From Pseudomonadales bacterium (GTDB taxonomy: Bacteria > Pseudomonadota > Gammaproteobacteria > Pseudomonadales > Azotimanducaceae), in assembly GCA_012103505.1 (NCBI GenBank), contig WLWP01000001.1, forward strand, positions 3,658,001 to 3,722,000: a DNA stretch of 64,000 bases, read 5' to 3'. Numbering within the stretch: position 1 is the stretch's first letter; each line of letters begins with the position of its first letter. The notes beneath the pieces were generated by a model that saw only the letters and a program-made list of their open reading frames with translations, was not told where the DNA came from and ran no database searches. A program made the position numbers and the translations under genes. This document shows positions 29,506-37,414 of the stretch, in pieces.

Positions 29506-30008
29506 ATTGGGAAGTTATCGGAGCTACAGGCGAATGGGCTGGTGCGGTTGCCGTCGTTGTAACCCTGGTTTACCTCGCTAGACAATTGAGAGCGAGCAAC
29601 GACGCTACGGCTACGGCCGCTGAGAACGCCTTAATCACCGACTACAATCGTTTATTGGAACACATGTATAGCGATCCCAATTTGTGCGACCTAGTCCTGC
29701 GAAGCTCGAGGGATTTTCACAATCTAAGCACGGTCGAAAAACTACAAGTACACACATTCTTAACTTCTCAGATCTTCACTGTGCAGAACATGTATTTTCA
29801 GAGAAAGCGAGGTCAATTGGATCCCGCAATTGTCGACCCACTCATCGCGTCAATTACAGCAATACTCAAAAATCCGGGAAATCTTGAATGGTGGGCAGAC
29901 GCAAAGAATGTGCTAGACCCAGAGTACGTGGCATATGTAGAGGAACAACATAAGTTGGCTTCTGTACAACCGTTTATAGACACTTTTCCATGGATGTCTC
30001 AAGAATGA
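29502..30008 (+). CDS. cassette 4: single-TM cassette family protein (member 3)
   Basis: 168 residues from GTG 29502. The start NWEVIGATGEWAGAVAVVVT then LVYLARQLR is the family N-terminus with its single membrane helix. DLVLRSSRDFHNLS and the C-terminal WWADAKNVLDPEYVAYVEEQ carry the conserved W-W and Y-V pattern. GTG was chosen because it aligns with the NWE start of other members and overlaps the leader stop. The upstream in-frame stretch lies in the attC. Function unknown. Confidence 0.78.
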   Translation: MNWEVIGATGEWAGAVAVVVTLVYLARQLRASNDATATAAENALITDYNRLLEHMYSDPNLCDLVLRSSRDFHNLSTVEKLQVHTFLTSQIFTVQNMYFQRKRGQLDPAIVDPLIASITAILKNPGNLEWWADAKNVLDPEYVAYVEEQHKLASVQPFIDTFPWMSQE

Positions 30009-30048
30009 TTGAATCAATCAAATTTTACGAAAGTTCTGTTCAGCTGAC

Positions 30049-30147
30049 GCCTAACGATTACATGGACTGGACGACTGACAGCAATGCTCGGTCTGCTTCC
30101 GCAGCCCTGTGCTTCTGTCAATCGCCAGTCATACAGTGGTGTTACGC
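30049..30147 (+). repeat. attC 4 (99 bp)
   Basis: GCCTAAC at 30049; right core GTTACGC (30141-30147) has one base off consensus (C for G). Confidence 0.88.
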
Positions 30148-30153
30148 GTCTGA

Positions 30154-30606
30154 ATGAGTACATCTAAACACTCATGGGTTGAAGTGCTTGGCATCTTCGG
30201 AGTGATTGCTGGGCTTGCATTCGTTGGCTTTGAGTTAAAACAATCAAGAGACATTGCTGTAGCTCAGATGTACCAAGATCGTGCGGCTTTAGATATACAA
30301 ATCCGTACTTACTTCGCACCATCCGAGGCAGTGTATTCGGCATTTACTAAATTCCAGGATGGAAAAGAACTAACCGCTCAAGAACGTACGTCTATTGAGC
30401 GAGCTTTCGGCAACATCTTGATTTATTGGGAGAGTAACCATCAATTGTATGAGATGGGGATGCTTGATGAGGAACACTGGACTGCCAGTATTGAATCTAT
30501 GAACTTGATCTCTAAGCATCCACTGTTCATATCGCTATGGAATGCCGAGAAAGATTCTTATAGAACCACCTTTCGAGAGATTGTAAATGCCCAAATTAGT
30601 CAATAA
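30154..30606 (+). CDS. cassette 5: single-TM cassette family protein (member 4)
   Basis: 150 residues. VEVLGIFGVIAGLAFVGFEL is the membrane helix, then KQSRDIAVAQMYQDRAALD. The middle has AYSAF-like helices and the C-terminus SLWNAEKDSYRTTFREIVNA, the family WN...F..IV variant. ATG 30154 lies 6 bp after the attC core with no leader ORF. Role unknown. Confidence 0.75.
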   Translation: MSTSKHSWVEVLGIFGVIAGLAFVGFELKQSRDIAVAQMYQDRAALDIQIRTYFAPSEAVYSAFTKFQDGKELTAQERTSIERAFGNILIYWESNHQLYEMGMLDEEHWTASIESMNLISKHPLFISLWNAEKDSYRTTFREIVNAQISQ

Positions 30607-30615
30607 GCAGCCGAC

Positions 30616-30714
30616 GCCTAACGATTACATGGACTGGACGACTGACAGCTGTCCTCACTGCGCTTCCGCTCCGTTCCGGCCCTGTCAATCGCGATTCATA
30701 CAGTGGTGTTAGGC
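30616..30714 (+). repeat. attC 5 (99 bp)
   Basis: GCCTAAC at 30616 to GTTAGGC at 30708-30714; GAT variant of the GACTGGA type. Confidence 0.92.
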
Positions 30715-30717
30715 GTC

Positions 30718-30753
30718 ATGGATAAACCGTCAAGACCTGAGATAATCGTATGA
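30718..30753 (+). CDS. micro leader ORF of cassette 6 (11 codons)
   Basis: ATG at 30718, directly after the attC core, reads 11 codons (MDKPSRPEIIV) and stops at TGA 30751-30753, overlapping the gene start as ATGA. Confidence 0.45.
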   Translation: MDKPSRPEIIV

Positions 30754-31214
30754 AGCTATCAGAGGGTGCACACGTCGCTGAAATTCTCTCGGGAATCGCT
30801 GTGGTGGTTTCGCTTGTGATTTTAATTCTTGAAGTCCAAGAGAACACTGAAACCCAAAAACTAGCAGCAGCTCAACAAGTCTTGGGATTGTCAGCAACCA
30901 ACAATACAATACTCACTGCGGATGAAAGCCTCAGCGACCTCATGTCAATCGCTTGGTCGGGAGAGAAAGAGCTATCACCATCGCAAGACGCGAGGTTCAA
31001 CTCCCTCTTACTTTCGATATTTGCGGCTCATTGGCAAGTCCACTATCAATATGAGAAAGGATTTCTAGATCGGGATATTTTTGATGCTTACGATCGAAGA
31101 AATCGTCAAATTGTGTCATCGCCGCGGGTGCAAGAGTGGTGGCGAAGCAACAAGTTTAGATTTTCAGAGTCTTATCAGGACTATGTCAATAGACTTCTCC
31201 CAGCTGACGCCTAA
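30750..31214 (+). CDS. cassette 6: single-TM cassette family protein (member 5)
   Basis: 154 residues. AEILSGIAVVVSLVILILEVQEN is the membrane segment, followed by the polar helix TQKLAAAQQVLGLSATNN. The C-terminal WWRSNKFRFSESYQDYVNRL is one of the clearest examples of the family motif (WW, then Y..YV). ATG 30750 overlaps the stop of an 11-codon leader ORF. It ends ADA using the TAA of the attC core. Function unknown. Confidence 0.78.
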   Translation: MKLSEGAHVAEILSGIAVVVSLVILILEVQENTETQKLAAAQQVLGLSATNNTILTADESLSDLMSIAWSGEKELSPSQDARFNSLLLSIFAAHWQVHYQYEKGFLDRDIFDAYDRRNRQIVSSPRVQEWWRSNKFRFSESYQDYVNRLLPADA

Positions 31215-31307
31215 CGAGAGCATGGACTGGACGACTGACAGAAGTGCTCTTTTCGCTTCCGCTCCACTCCGCCTCTGTCAATCGCCAGTCATACAGTGGT
31301 GTTAGGC
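31209..31307 (+). repeat. attC 6 (99 bp)
   Basis: GCCTAAC at 31209 to GTTAGGC at 31301-31307. Confidence 0.92.
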
Positions 31308-31310
31308 GTC

Positions 31311-31776
31311 ATGTTTGAACTAGCCACGATTACACTTTCGGCACTCTTTGGTGGTGTCGCTGCATACTTCGGAATCGTGTGGCAAACGAAGTATGGCGCC
31401 AAAAAGCACATTCACGAGCAGATTCATGATAGAAGAGCAACGCTTTATCCAGAAGCATGGCAAATCACAGGTCGCCTTCCACGGAGGCCAACTCGGCAGT
31501 TACCCTTTGAGGAGCTAGCGAAAATCTCAATGGAACTTGAGGCTTGGTACTACAAAGAAGGCGGCATCTACAGGAGGAACGCGGCGAGCATACTCCACCG
31601 CTCTGGATCGGTTTCAAGAAACTCTGAAACAACCTCGAGAACAACCTGTTCTATCAGACCAACAGTATGAGCAAGTCCGAGCTGCCGGTAGCCAACTTAG
31701 AACTTGGCTAACTAAAGATCTCCTGTCCCGAAGTCGCGCCCCTACTGATCAAGGAAGGTTCCAAGATGACGCCTAA
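31311..31776 (+). pseudogene. cassette 7: frameshifted small membrane protein
   Basis: ATG 31311 follows the attC core. The first frame gives a membrane segment (LSALFGGVAAYFGIVW) and a soluble part to about KEGGIYRR near 31575, then loses sense. The +1 frame continues from about 31580 with AYSTALDRFQETLKQ and ends RFQDDA at the attC, the usual cassette ending. A single-base indel in 31565-31590 explains both. The family was not recognised. It could be a sequencing error, but other cassettes here are also frameshifted. Confidence 0.65.
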
Positions 31777-31864
31777 CGAGTGCATGGACTGGAACACTGA
31801 CAGCCGTAGATCTACCAATGCAAGCGAGGCTTAGAATGCTAGACTCTAAATTGCTCAGATCGAC
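31771..31864 (+). repeat. attC 7a, right half lost
   Basis: GCCTAAC at 31771 and the left arm GCATGGACTGGAAC are intact, but the sequence then runs into about 60 bp of unrelated DNA with no GTTAGGC before attC 7b begins. Confidence 0.75.
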
Positions 31865-31963
31865 GCCTAACGAGAGCATTGACTGGACGACTGACAGCAG
31901 TCCTCATTTCGCTTCCGCTTCACTGCGGCTTTATCAATCGCCAGTCATGCTGTGGTGTTAGGC
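31865..31963 (+). repeat. attC 7b (99 bp)
   Basis: GCCTAAC at 31865 to GTTAGGC at 31957-31963. Confidence 0.92.
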
Positions 31964-31966
31964 GGA

Positions 31967-32449
31967 ATGCCGTTGTTGCTACCACACGAACCGCTGTATC
32001 TACTAGCAGAGATCTCCGCCGTTTTTTTGGGTTTCGCGATTGTCGCATCCTCGGTCAGTCGTGATGGTTTCGATCGAGTTCGACTTGTAGCAATTGTTTT
32101 ATGTGCTTCTTGGATCATGATTGGAGTCTTCACACCCATATGGCTTCAAAGGGCAGGTGTTGCCGAGCTTCTGTCCATCAGAATCTCAGCAGGAGTTTTT
32201 CTTTTCGCGAATTCACTGGGTTGGGTTCTGCAACATCTTGCCTTAACGAAATTCGGGTCCGCTCTGAAAGAATGGCGTACCACGATTCCTCTCTACATTT
32301 TCGAGGCCATCGTTTGGATTGGTCTAGTCTTCTCCATTTTTTTCAATTCCAACCTGATCGGACCCATCTATCTACTATGCCTACTTTCAGTATTCGCCCA
32401 ATCCGTAGTCTTGGTAATAACTATGGTGCTCAATCCGGATAAAAATTGA
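31967..32449 (+). CDS. cassette 8: four-TM cassette family protein
   Basis: 160 residues from ATG 31967. Four hydrophobic segments: YLLAEISAVFLGFAIVAS, VAIVLCASWIMIGVF, YIFEAIVWIGLVFSIFF and IYLLCLLSVFAQSVVLVI. The opening AEIS..FLGFA resembles other proteins of this window (54047, 59287, 62536, broken 43074, fragment 48822). Function unknown. It is followed by a copy of the 32-bp element before its attC. Confidence 0.72.
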   Translation: MPLLLPHEPLYLLAEISAVFLGFAIVASSVSRDGFDRVRLVAIVLCASWIMIGVFTPIWLQRAGVAELLSIRISAGVFLFANSLGWVLQHLALTKFGSALKEWRTTIPLYIFEAIVWIGLVFSIFFNSNLIGPIYLLCLLSVFAQSVVLVITMVLNPDKN

Positions 32450-32487
32450 GGTCTAGTTACATAACATTCCAATAACGTTATCCTGAC

Positions 32488-32521
32488 CACATGACAAGTG
32501 CTGCACCTATCCCCAGTCTCC
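32488..32521 (+). repeat. 32-bp extension element a, next to attC 8
   Basis: Copy of the conserved element that abuts GCCTAACGTG-type sites; it carries CTGCACCTATCCCCAG immediately before the left core. Confidence 0.65.
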
Positions 32522-32618
32522 GCCTAACGTGTAGTTGGAGTGGATGGCCTGACTGCTGCCTCCTTTCGCTACCGCTCCAGTCGTTGCCGTCAAGCCACCA
32601 CTCAACATGGTGTTAGGC
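32522..32618 (+). repeat. attC 8 (97 bp)
   Basis: GCCTAAC at 32522 to GTTAGGC at 32612-32618. GTG-type (GCCTAACGTG), arms TTGGAGTGG and CCACTCAA. Confidence 0.92.
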
Positions 32619-32654
32619 GTCAGAATCGGCATCCCCAGATATTTGGAGTACTAA

Positions 32655-32984
32655 ATGGTTCCATGGTTTCTAGCGGCACTTGCCGTATTTCTAGCATTTC
32701 GATTCATTCCCAGGCTGCGAGCGCTCGAAGTCGACGGTTTTATGTCTATCGCCTTCGTTTTAGTCCCTGCGATTGTGATGTTGATCGTTCACGCTATCAT
32801 CCCAGCGAGTCTCGTGACCTTCAGTATTGGTTTGTTGCTATCGTTTGTAGTACCCGCGCTAATCTTTAAGAAAGGCTATAGCATGTCGTGGGGAGACGCT
32901 TCGAAATATGCCATGATTGTTGTTGGTATCGTGTTCTTACTCGACGTCATACTTGGTGTTCTATTCTCAGCTGGAGGAGGGTAA
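32655..32984 (+). CDS. cassette 9: small integral membrane protein
   Basis: 109 residues, almost wholly hydrophobic: WFLAALAVFLAFRFI, FVLVPAIVMLIVHAII, TFSIGLLLSFVVPALIF and YAMIVVGIVFLLDVILGVLF give four predicted helices. GGAG lies 8 bp before ATG 32655. There is no leader ORF. No family recognised. Confidence 0.68.
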   Translation: MVPWFLAALAVFLAFRFIPRLRALEVDGFMSIAFVLVPAIVMLIVHAIIPASLVTFSIGLLLSFVVPALIFKKGYSMSWGDASKYAMIVVGIVFLLDVILGVLFSAGGG

Positions 32985-33018
32985 ACCCAGAATGCTGAAG
33001 CATTCGGATGCGATAGAC

Positions 33019-33115
33019 GCCTAACCTGTAGTTGTAGTGGAATGATTGACCGCTGCCTCCCTGCGCTACCGCTCCAGTCGTTGCCGTCAACCGTCCACTC
33101 AACACGGTGTTACGC
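33019..33115 (+). repeat. attC 9 (97 bp)
   Basis: GCCTAAC at 33019; right core GTTACGC (33109-33115), one base off consensus as in attC 4. Confidence 0.88.
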
Positions 33116-33132
33116 ATAACAGGGAGATCATT

Positions 33133-33611
33133 ATGAACTGGGAAGCTATAGGAGCAGTCGGTGAGATTCTCGGCGCGATAGCTGTATTAGCGACCCTTGT
33201 CTACCTGGCTATTCGGTTCGTGAGGTACGCAAATCGACTCTGGCGCGAGGAACAGAAGTCTCGATGGAGGTATTTTCAAACTGGCGTAGAACGTTACTAG
33301 AAAGTGAGTCTACTGTTAAAGCGTTAGCCAAAGCCAACCAGGGCCAAGAATTGACAGAAGAAGATCGTATCGGCGTACAAACTCTAGCAGACGAGTTCTT
33401 TTTCGCTGCCGCCGTGTCATATACTTATGGGCGACATTCTGGATCGATGCATGAAGAGACTGCTGAAATCCAGTACACCATGACTAATCTGGAAAGTAAT
33501 CCGGGATTAGTTGGGGAATGGAAACGCTTTAGACCTGCTATTGATTGGTTGTCACCAGAATTCGGGGAGGCGGTGGATATTAAATTGAAAGGCCTAAACA
33601 AAACAGAGTAG
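33133..33611 (+). pseudogene. cassette 10: single-TM cassette family protein (member 6), frameshifted
   Basis: MNWEAIGAVGEILGAIAVLA then TLVYLAI matches the family start, with AGGGAG upstream of ATG 33133. The frame then breaks. Homology to the cassette 31 protein resumes in another frame from about 33225 (ARGTEVSMEVFSNWRRTLLE) and runs to 33611 (LVGEWKRFRPAIDWLSPEF). One indel near 33212-33225 explains it. The first frame ends at 33300, leaving only the membrane helix and a junk tail. Confidence 0.78.
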
Positions 33612-33690
33612 GTTTATCAGATTATGCCTAGCCTACAGCTCGCCCCGACACAGCTATTGGTATCGTTAACCGCATCTGTCTCCAGTCTCC

Positions 33691-33787
33691 GCCTAACGTG
33701 TAGTTGGAGTGGATGGCCTGACTGCTGCCTCCTTTCGTTATCGCTCCAGTCGTGGCCGTCAAGCCCCCACTCAACATTGTGTTAGGC
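33691..33787 (+). repeat. attC 10 (97 bp)
   Basis: GCCTAAC at 33691 to GTTAGGC at 33781-33787, GTG-type; preceded by a weak partial copy of the 32-bp element ending TCTCCAGTCTCC. Confidence 0.92.
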
Positions 33788-33792
33788 GGCAA

Positions 33793-34215
33793 TTGAGAAT
33801 CTACAGGATTGTAGGCGCTAGCGTCATCGCACTCACGCTTTTGTCAGTCGCTGGATATTCACTCTATCAATCGATCTCTTCTGACGAAGTCGTCATTACG
33901 GACGATTATCTGGAGCACCCCGAAGGAATGGGAGAACAATGCCGCATTGCCTCAAGTTTAAGGGAATCAATTGAGGTGAATCTTGAGTCAACTTGGGGAG
34001 AATGCCGATTCCATGAGGATTGTGTGGTCGTACATCAGCCTTGTCCCCTCGGATGCTCAGTAGCAGTGAATCGCGAGTACGAAAGCATCCTCAAAGAAAG
34101 CAGTGCTAGCTATTTCGAGCTATCTGAAAGTGCGCAATGTGATACATGCAAGTACAGGTGCATGCCTCCATCCACAGCGGAGTGCGATGGCGGTAGATGT
34201 GTTGTACCTAGCTAG
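33793..34215 (+). CDS. cassette 11: membrane-anchored Cys-rich protein
   Basis: 140 residues from a TTG at 33793. One N-terminal hydrophobic segment (IVGASVIALTLLSVAGYSLY) acts as anchor or signal. The outside part has about ten cysteines in C-x-x-C-type spacings: CRFHEDCVVVHQPCPLGC, CDTCKYRC and AECDGGRCV. The DC-VV--PCP-GC pattern recalls small secreted proteins with disulphide knots; I do not know a function. No ATG or GTG is available between the attC and the helix. The frame upstream lies in attC. Confidence 0.6.
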   Translation: MRIYRIVGASVIALTLLSVAGYSLYQSISSDEVVITDDYLEHPEGMGEQCRIASSLRESIEVNLESTWGECRFHEDCVVVHQPCPLGCSVAVNREYESILKESSASYFELSESAQCDTCKYRCMPPSTAECDGGRCVVPS

Positions 34216-34233
34216 CTCTGTTACCCTTCGTTC

Positions 34234-34265
34234 CATGAAACGTCCTGCACAGATCTCCAGTTCCC
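34234..34265 (+). repeat. 32-bp extension element b, next to attC 11
   Basis: CATGAAACGTCCTGCAC then AGATCTCCAGTTCCC, ending exactly at the left core. Confidence 0.65.
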
Positions 34266-34319
34266 GCCTAACGTATTGTTGGAGCGGACTGCAAACTGCC
34301 CTTCCACATGGTGTTAGGC
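34266..34319 (+). repeat. attC 11, shortened (54 bp)
   Basis: GCCTAAC at 34266 to GTTAGGC at 34313-34319 with most of the central stem missing. Confidence 0.85.
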
Positions 34320-34459
34320 GGACAAACTTTGCGACCCACACTGCGACAATCGGCAACACCAAAATGCCGCCCTCTTGAATTTCATAGTTTCGACCTCATT
34401 TATTAGTACTACTCAGATAGATCGTTTGGAGCGGCCGAATCGACGGAAATACCGACAAT

Positions 34460-34681
34460 TTGTTAGCACAGCTTGCAGTTATTGGCTCGGTCGTCCTTCT
34501 GCTAGTTCTCGCTCTAAAATACCGGCCGCGTAAACACCGTTTTCCTAGAAATTTGTCATCTAGCGCATTGATCATCTTCACCGGCTTGTTCTCTAGCATC
34601 AAAATCGATCCTCCTGAGCGAGACAAGGTAATCAACGTTCGAAAAGAACCTGAAGACTACGATCCACCTGACACTAACTAG
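34460..34681 (+). CDS. cassette 12: small single-TM protein
   Basis: 73 residues from a TTG at 34460. One membrane segment (AVIGSVVLLLVLALKY), a basic stretch RPRKHRFPR, then a second weakly hydrophobic stretch and an acidic tail EPEDYDPPDTN. The 140 bp between the attC and the start hold no convincing gene. Start codon and reality of the gene are uncertain. Confidence 0.42.
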   Translation: MLAQLAVIGSVVLLLVLALKYRPRKHRFPRNLSSSALIIFTGLFSSIKIDPPERDKVINVRKEPEDYDPPDTN

Positions 34682-34723
34682 TAGTGAGATTGCAACTCAT
34701 GCCACCGAATGTATGCTATCCAC

Positions 34724-34755
34724 CATGAATCGTACTGCACCTATCTCCAGTATCC
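34724..34755 (+). repeat. 32-bp extension element c, next to attC 12
   Basis: CATGAATCG then TACTGCACCTATCTCCAG then TATCC; this is one of the best matches to the consensus. Confidence 0.7.
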
Positions 34756-34852
34756 GCCTAACGTGTAGTTGGAGTGGATCGATTGACAGTCAGCCGTGGC
34801 CGCTGCCGCAGCCACACCTGCCGGTCAACGACCACTCAACATGGTGTTAGGC
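34756..34852 (+). repeat. attC 12 (97 bp)
   Basis: GCCTAAC at 34756 to GTTAGGC at 34846-34852, GTG-type. Confidence 0.92.
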
Positions 34853-34858
34853 GTCTAG

Positions 34859-35356
34859 ATGAAATCAACACTAAACCTCAACTATTTGTCCTTATGTTTT
34901 CTACTTCTTTTTGCGGCCTCATCATCCGCCGCAGACACATGCCTTTCCGAAACCAATTTACGCAAATTAGATGCATCCTATGAGCTAGCCGTGCTGACGA
35001 GCGACGTAGAATTTGCTGAGGCTAAGATGCACCCGAGTTTCGTTTGGGTTCACAACCATGCGAGCTCAACCCAAGATTCTCGGAACGAGATTATTCAAAT
35101 GTTTAATAGGACCAGCTCGCACTACAAGGAAGGCGAAGATCGGGGAGATAGGACTCAAGAGGATGTTGAGATTGTGATCGCGGGTAATACTGGAGTTGTG
35201 CATGGATTTACCAAGGTTCGGCGCTCAAAGAAATTTATAGATCTCTTTAATTCACCTGAATTTCAGCGCTATCACTTCATGCGCACTTATACTTTCTTAG
35301 ACAATAGTTGCTTCCTACTCTCTAACCATACAATGTTGGTATCGGAGGGATCATGA
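34859..35356 (+). CDS. cassette 13: secreted NTF2/SnoaL-like (DUF4440-type) protein
   Basis: 165 residues. Signal peptide with YLSLCLLFAA-type core, cut predicted after SSAA. The mature part (TNLRKLDASYELAVLTSDVEFAE, HPSFVWVHNHASSTQDSRNEI, a strand EIVIAGNTGVVHGF) has the order of the NTF2-like/DUF4440 fold. Two cysteines may pair. Role in the periplasm unknown. ATG 34859 is 6 bp after the attC core. An attC follows with no extension element. Confidence 0.65.
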   Translation: MKSTLNLNYLSLCFLLLFAASSSAADTCLSETNLRKLDASYELAVLTSDVEFAEAKMHPSFVWVHNHASSTQDSRNEIIQMFNRTSSHYKEGEDRGDRTQEDVEIVIAGNTGVVHGFTKVRRSKKFIDLFNSPEFQRYHFMRTYTFLDNSCFLLSNHTMLVSEGS

Positions 35357-35360
35357 CGAC

Positions 35361-35459
35361 GCCTAACGATTGCATGGACTGGACGACTGACAGCAGTGCT
35401 CGTTTCGCTTCCGCTCCACTGCGCCTCTGTCAACCGCCAGTCATACAGTGGTGTTAGGC
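35361..35459 (+). repeat. attC 13 (99 bp)
   Basis: GCCTAAC at 35361 to GTTAGGC at 35453-35459. Confidence 0.92.
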
Positions 35460-35488
35460 GGATAGGTAGCTTCAATCCAAGATATATA

Positions 35489-35517
35489 TTGAAACCTGTA
35501 ACGTTATAGGTTACATT
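35489..35517 (+). promoter_or_regulatory. higBA promoter and operator
   Basis: TTGAAA (35489-35494) and TACATT (35512-35517) are 17 bp apart. A palindrome TGTAAC (35497-35502) and GTTACA (35510-35515) lies between and over the -10, as expected of an autoregulated toxin-antitoxin operon. The start codon is 7 bp beyond the -10. Confidence 0.6.
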
Positions 35518-35523
35518 TACAGC

Positions 35524-35802
35524 ATGATCACCGGCTTTAAGCATCGAGCACTTAAGCGCTTCTTCGAAACTGGCTCCAAACGCGGTTTGTCTGCTGAACA
35601 AGTTCCTAAGATCCGACTGATACTTGCACGACTTAACGCATCAGTGACACCAAAGGATATGAACTTACCAGGGCTCCATTTACATGAGCTTACCGGAAAA
35701 AGAAAAGGAACCTGGTCTGTTCGCGTATCAGGGAATTGGAGGATCACCTTTAGATTCGAAACTCCTGACGCTTTCGACATTGATTTGGAGGATTACCATT
35801 GA
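35524..35802 (+). CDS. higB: cassette 14: HigB-type RelE superfamily toxin
   Basis: 92 residues. [18 protein letters not shown] opens the HigB family, then [32 protein letters not shown] with the basic and aromatic residues of the ribosome-dependent mRNA interferase, and DIDLEDYH at the end. It would cut mRNA on the ribosome unless bound by HigA. The antitoxin starts 2 bp downstream of the toxin stop. The cassette carries its own promoter, so it does not depend on the integron promoter. Confidence 0.9.
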   Translation: MITGFKHRALKRFFETGSKRGLSAEQVPKIRLILARLNASVTPKDMNLPGLHLHELTGKRKGTWSVRVSGNWRITFRFETPDAFDIDLEDYH

Positions 35803-35804
35803 AC

Positions 35805-36086
35805 ATGCATAACCCACCCCATCCAGGCGAGATTCTTAAGGAATTCTGCTTAAAGCCCTTGGAGCTCACGGTTACCAAGACAGCTCAGGCCTTGGGTGTC
35901 AGCCGTAAGACACTATCCGCCATCCTTAATGGCAGAGCAGGTATAAGCCCCGAAATGGCTATCCGACTTGGCAAGGCATTTAACACCAGTGCTGAAAGTT
36001 GGCTCAATCAGCAGTTGCAGTATGATCTGTGGCAAGCTCAACAGGCTGTTGGCGACGTCAAGGTTCAACCTCTTGTCGCAGCTTAG
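35805..36086 (+). CDS. higA: cassette 14: HigA-type antitoxin
   Basis: 93 residues from ATG 35805. [21 protein letters not shown] followed by a helix-turn-helix ([20 protein letters not shown]) and [13 protein letters not shown] is the HigA/VapI family. It neutralises HigB and represses the operon, probably through the palindrome at 35497-35515. A TTG six bases earlier is an alternative start. Confidence 0.92.
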   Translation: MHNPPHPGEILKEFCLKPLELTVTKTAQALGVSRKTLSAILNGRAGISPEMAIRLGKAFNTSAESWLNQQLQYDLWQAQQAVGDVKVQPLVAA

Positions 36087-36106
36087 CCCAACATTGTCCA
36101 GTCTCC

Positions 36107-36203
36107 GCCTAACGTATAGTTGGAGTGGATGGCTGACCCTAGCTTCTTTTTTGCTGCCGCAAAAATTCGCTAGCCTCAACCACCACTCAACATGGTGTTA
36201 GGC
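36107..36203 (+). repeat. attC 14 (97 bp)
   Basis: GCCTAAC at 36107 to GTTAGGC at 36197-36203. Only the last part of the extension element (GTCCAGTCTCC) precedes it. Confidence 0.92.
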
Positions 36204-36206
36204 GTC

Positions 36207-36245
36207 ATGCCTACGTCAACAAGAATTTTGAGCACTGTTGCATGA
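36207..36245 (+). CDS. micro leader ORF of cassette 15 (12 codons)
   Basis: ATG at 36207 after the attC core reads MPTSTRILSTVA and ends at TGA 36243-36245, overlapping the following start as ATGA. Confidence 0.45.
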   Translation: MPTSTRILSTVA

Positions 36246-36808
36246 CAATATTTGAGTACCTTTCCGTAGCAGTTTCGATAGTACTTTCCCTGAGTGCGAC
36301 ACAACTTCTCCTAAACGTTCGTTCTATCTTTGACTCAGCAACTCGATATTGGGTACACATAGTCTGGGTGCTAATTTTACTCTCAACTCACATTCTTACC
36401 TGGTGGGGATTGTGGGCATATCGAGTTGTAGAATCGTGGACACTGTTTACCTTCTCACTGCTACTCGTTAATCCTGGAATACTATTTGTCGCATCTAGCA
36501 CTCTGGTCAACAAGCCCTCTCACCAGAACTGGGAAGAACATTTCTATTCTATTCGTACTTCGTTTTTTGGTTTCTACATACTGATCCCGATTGGATCAGT
36601 GTTTAGAGACTGGGTTTTGCTAGATCTACCGATTCTAAATCTAGTTCGAGTACCAGAATTTGTAATGACCGCTATAATACTCACAGCATTGCTATCTAAT
36701 CTTCGCAAAATCCAAGCATACGCAGCCGTGGCGGCGAGTTTGTTATTCTTTGTATTCTCTGCATTAATCTGGCTTCAGCCAGGTGCCGGTCGAATATTGG
36801 TAGGGTAA
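36242..36808 (+). CDS. cassette 15: multi-pass membrane protein
   Basis: 188 residues with about six hydrophobic segments (YLSVAVSIVLSLSATQLLL, YWVHIVWVLILLSTHIL, LFTFSLLLVNPGILFVAS, FFGFYILIPIGSVF, FVMTAIILTALLS, VAASLLFFVFSALIW). No conserved active site was seen and no family recognised. Its start overlaps a 12-codon leader ORF, so translation is probably coupled to it. Confidence 0.68.
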   Translation: MTIFEYLSVAVSIVLSLSATQLLLNVRSIFDSATRYWVHIVWVLILLSTHILTWWGLWAYRVVESWTLFTFSLLLVNPGILFVASSTLVNKPSHQNWEEHFYSIRTSFFGFYILIPIGSVFRDWVLLDLPILNLVRVPEFVMTAIILTALLSNLRKIQAYAAVAASLLFFVFSALIWLQPGAGRILVG

Positions 36809-36838
36809 CCACCAACATATGGACAGATCTATAAAGAC

Positions 36839-36937
36839 GCCTAACGAGTGCATAGACTGGAACGCTGACAGCAGACTTCGTTGCGCTACCGCTCCACTCA
36901 GCCTCTGCCAACATCCAGTCATACAGTGGTGCTAGGC
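36839..36937 (+). repeat. attC 15 (99 bp)
   Basis: GCCTAAC at 36839; right core GCTAGGC (36931-36937) has C for the first T. Confidence 0.88.
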
Positions 36938-36945
36938 GTCAATCG

Positions 36946-37194
36946 ATGAGTCCTACTGTTTTCAGAGAAAGAGGTTACAGGTTCTTCTTTTTCTCACTCG
37001 AGGAATCTCGTATGCACATCCACGTTCGCTCTCCAGATGGTGAAGCGAAGTTCTGGCTTGAACCTGAGATAGAACTCGCGAGAAATCACCGGTTATCAGA
37101 TGTACAATTAAGGCAGATTCGAAGCATCGTCGAGGCACACAAAGATGAGATCATCCGAGCGTGGAACCAACACTTCGGGAGTAGCGGTAACTGA
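36946..37194 (+). CDS. cassette 16: DUF4160 protein
   Basis: 82 residues. SPTVFRERGYRFFFFSLEES and MHIHVRSPDGEAKFWLEPE are the full DUF4160 signature, with LARNHRLSDVQL and ending DEIIRAWNQHF. Such proteins are usually encoded next to a DUF2442 partner, as here. The pair has been suggested to be toxin-antitoxin-like, without firm evidence known to me. Confidence 0.85.
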   Translation: MSPTVFRERGYRFFFFSLEESRMHIHVRSPDGEAKFWLEPEIELARNHRLSDVQLRQIRSIVEAHKDEIIRAWNQHFGSSGN

Positions 37195-37414
37195 CATCTC
37201 TCCTGACGGTATATGGATACTCGCATCAGGCGAGGAGCTATTCATGCCTTTTGATCAATTTCCTTGGTTGCGATCCGGCACCGTAGATGCGGTTCTAAAT
37301 GTCATCGAAGAGGCACCTGGTACCTATCACTGGCCAGATCTAGACATTGATCTCGGAATTGACTCCATTCGAGATCCAGGTCAATTCCCTCTCCAGGCTA
37401 GAGTTGACGCCTAA
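37145..37414 (+). CDS. cassette 16: DUF2442 protein
   Basis: 89 residues. VTDISPDGIWILASGEELF then MPFDQFPWLRSGTVDAVLNV and WPDLDIDLGIDSI match DUF2442. The ATG at 37145 overlaps the DUF4160 gene by 50 bp; no better start is visible, so the first 12 or so residues may not be conserved. It ends VDA using the TAA of the attC core. Partner of the upstream gene. Confidence 0.82.
   Translation: MRSSERGTNTSGVAVTDISPDGIWILASGEELFMPFDQFPWLRSGTVDAVLNVIEEAPGTYHWPDLDIDLGIDSIRDPGQFPLQARVDA

Noticed and set aside
31771..31864. A very short gene between attC 7a and 7b
   Set aside because: No start codon with a ribosome site and no open frame of useful length; reads as a broken attC plus junk.
34120..34362. 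Minus-strand ORF of 80 codons over cassette 11 and attC 11 with a hydrophobic start (VLPIVAVWVAKFV)
   Set aside because: It runs antisense to a better gene and across an attC; no ribosome site.
34396..34635. Minus-strand ORF in cassette 12
   Set aside because: Antisense to the plus ORF with a membrane helix; neither has strong support, but cassette orientation favours the plus strand.
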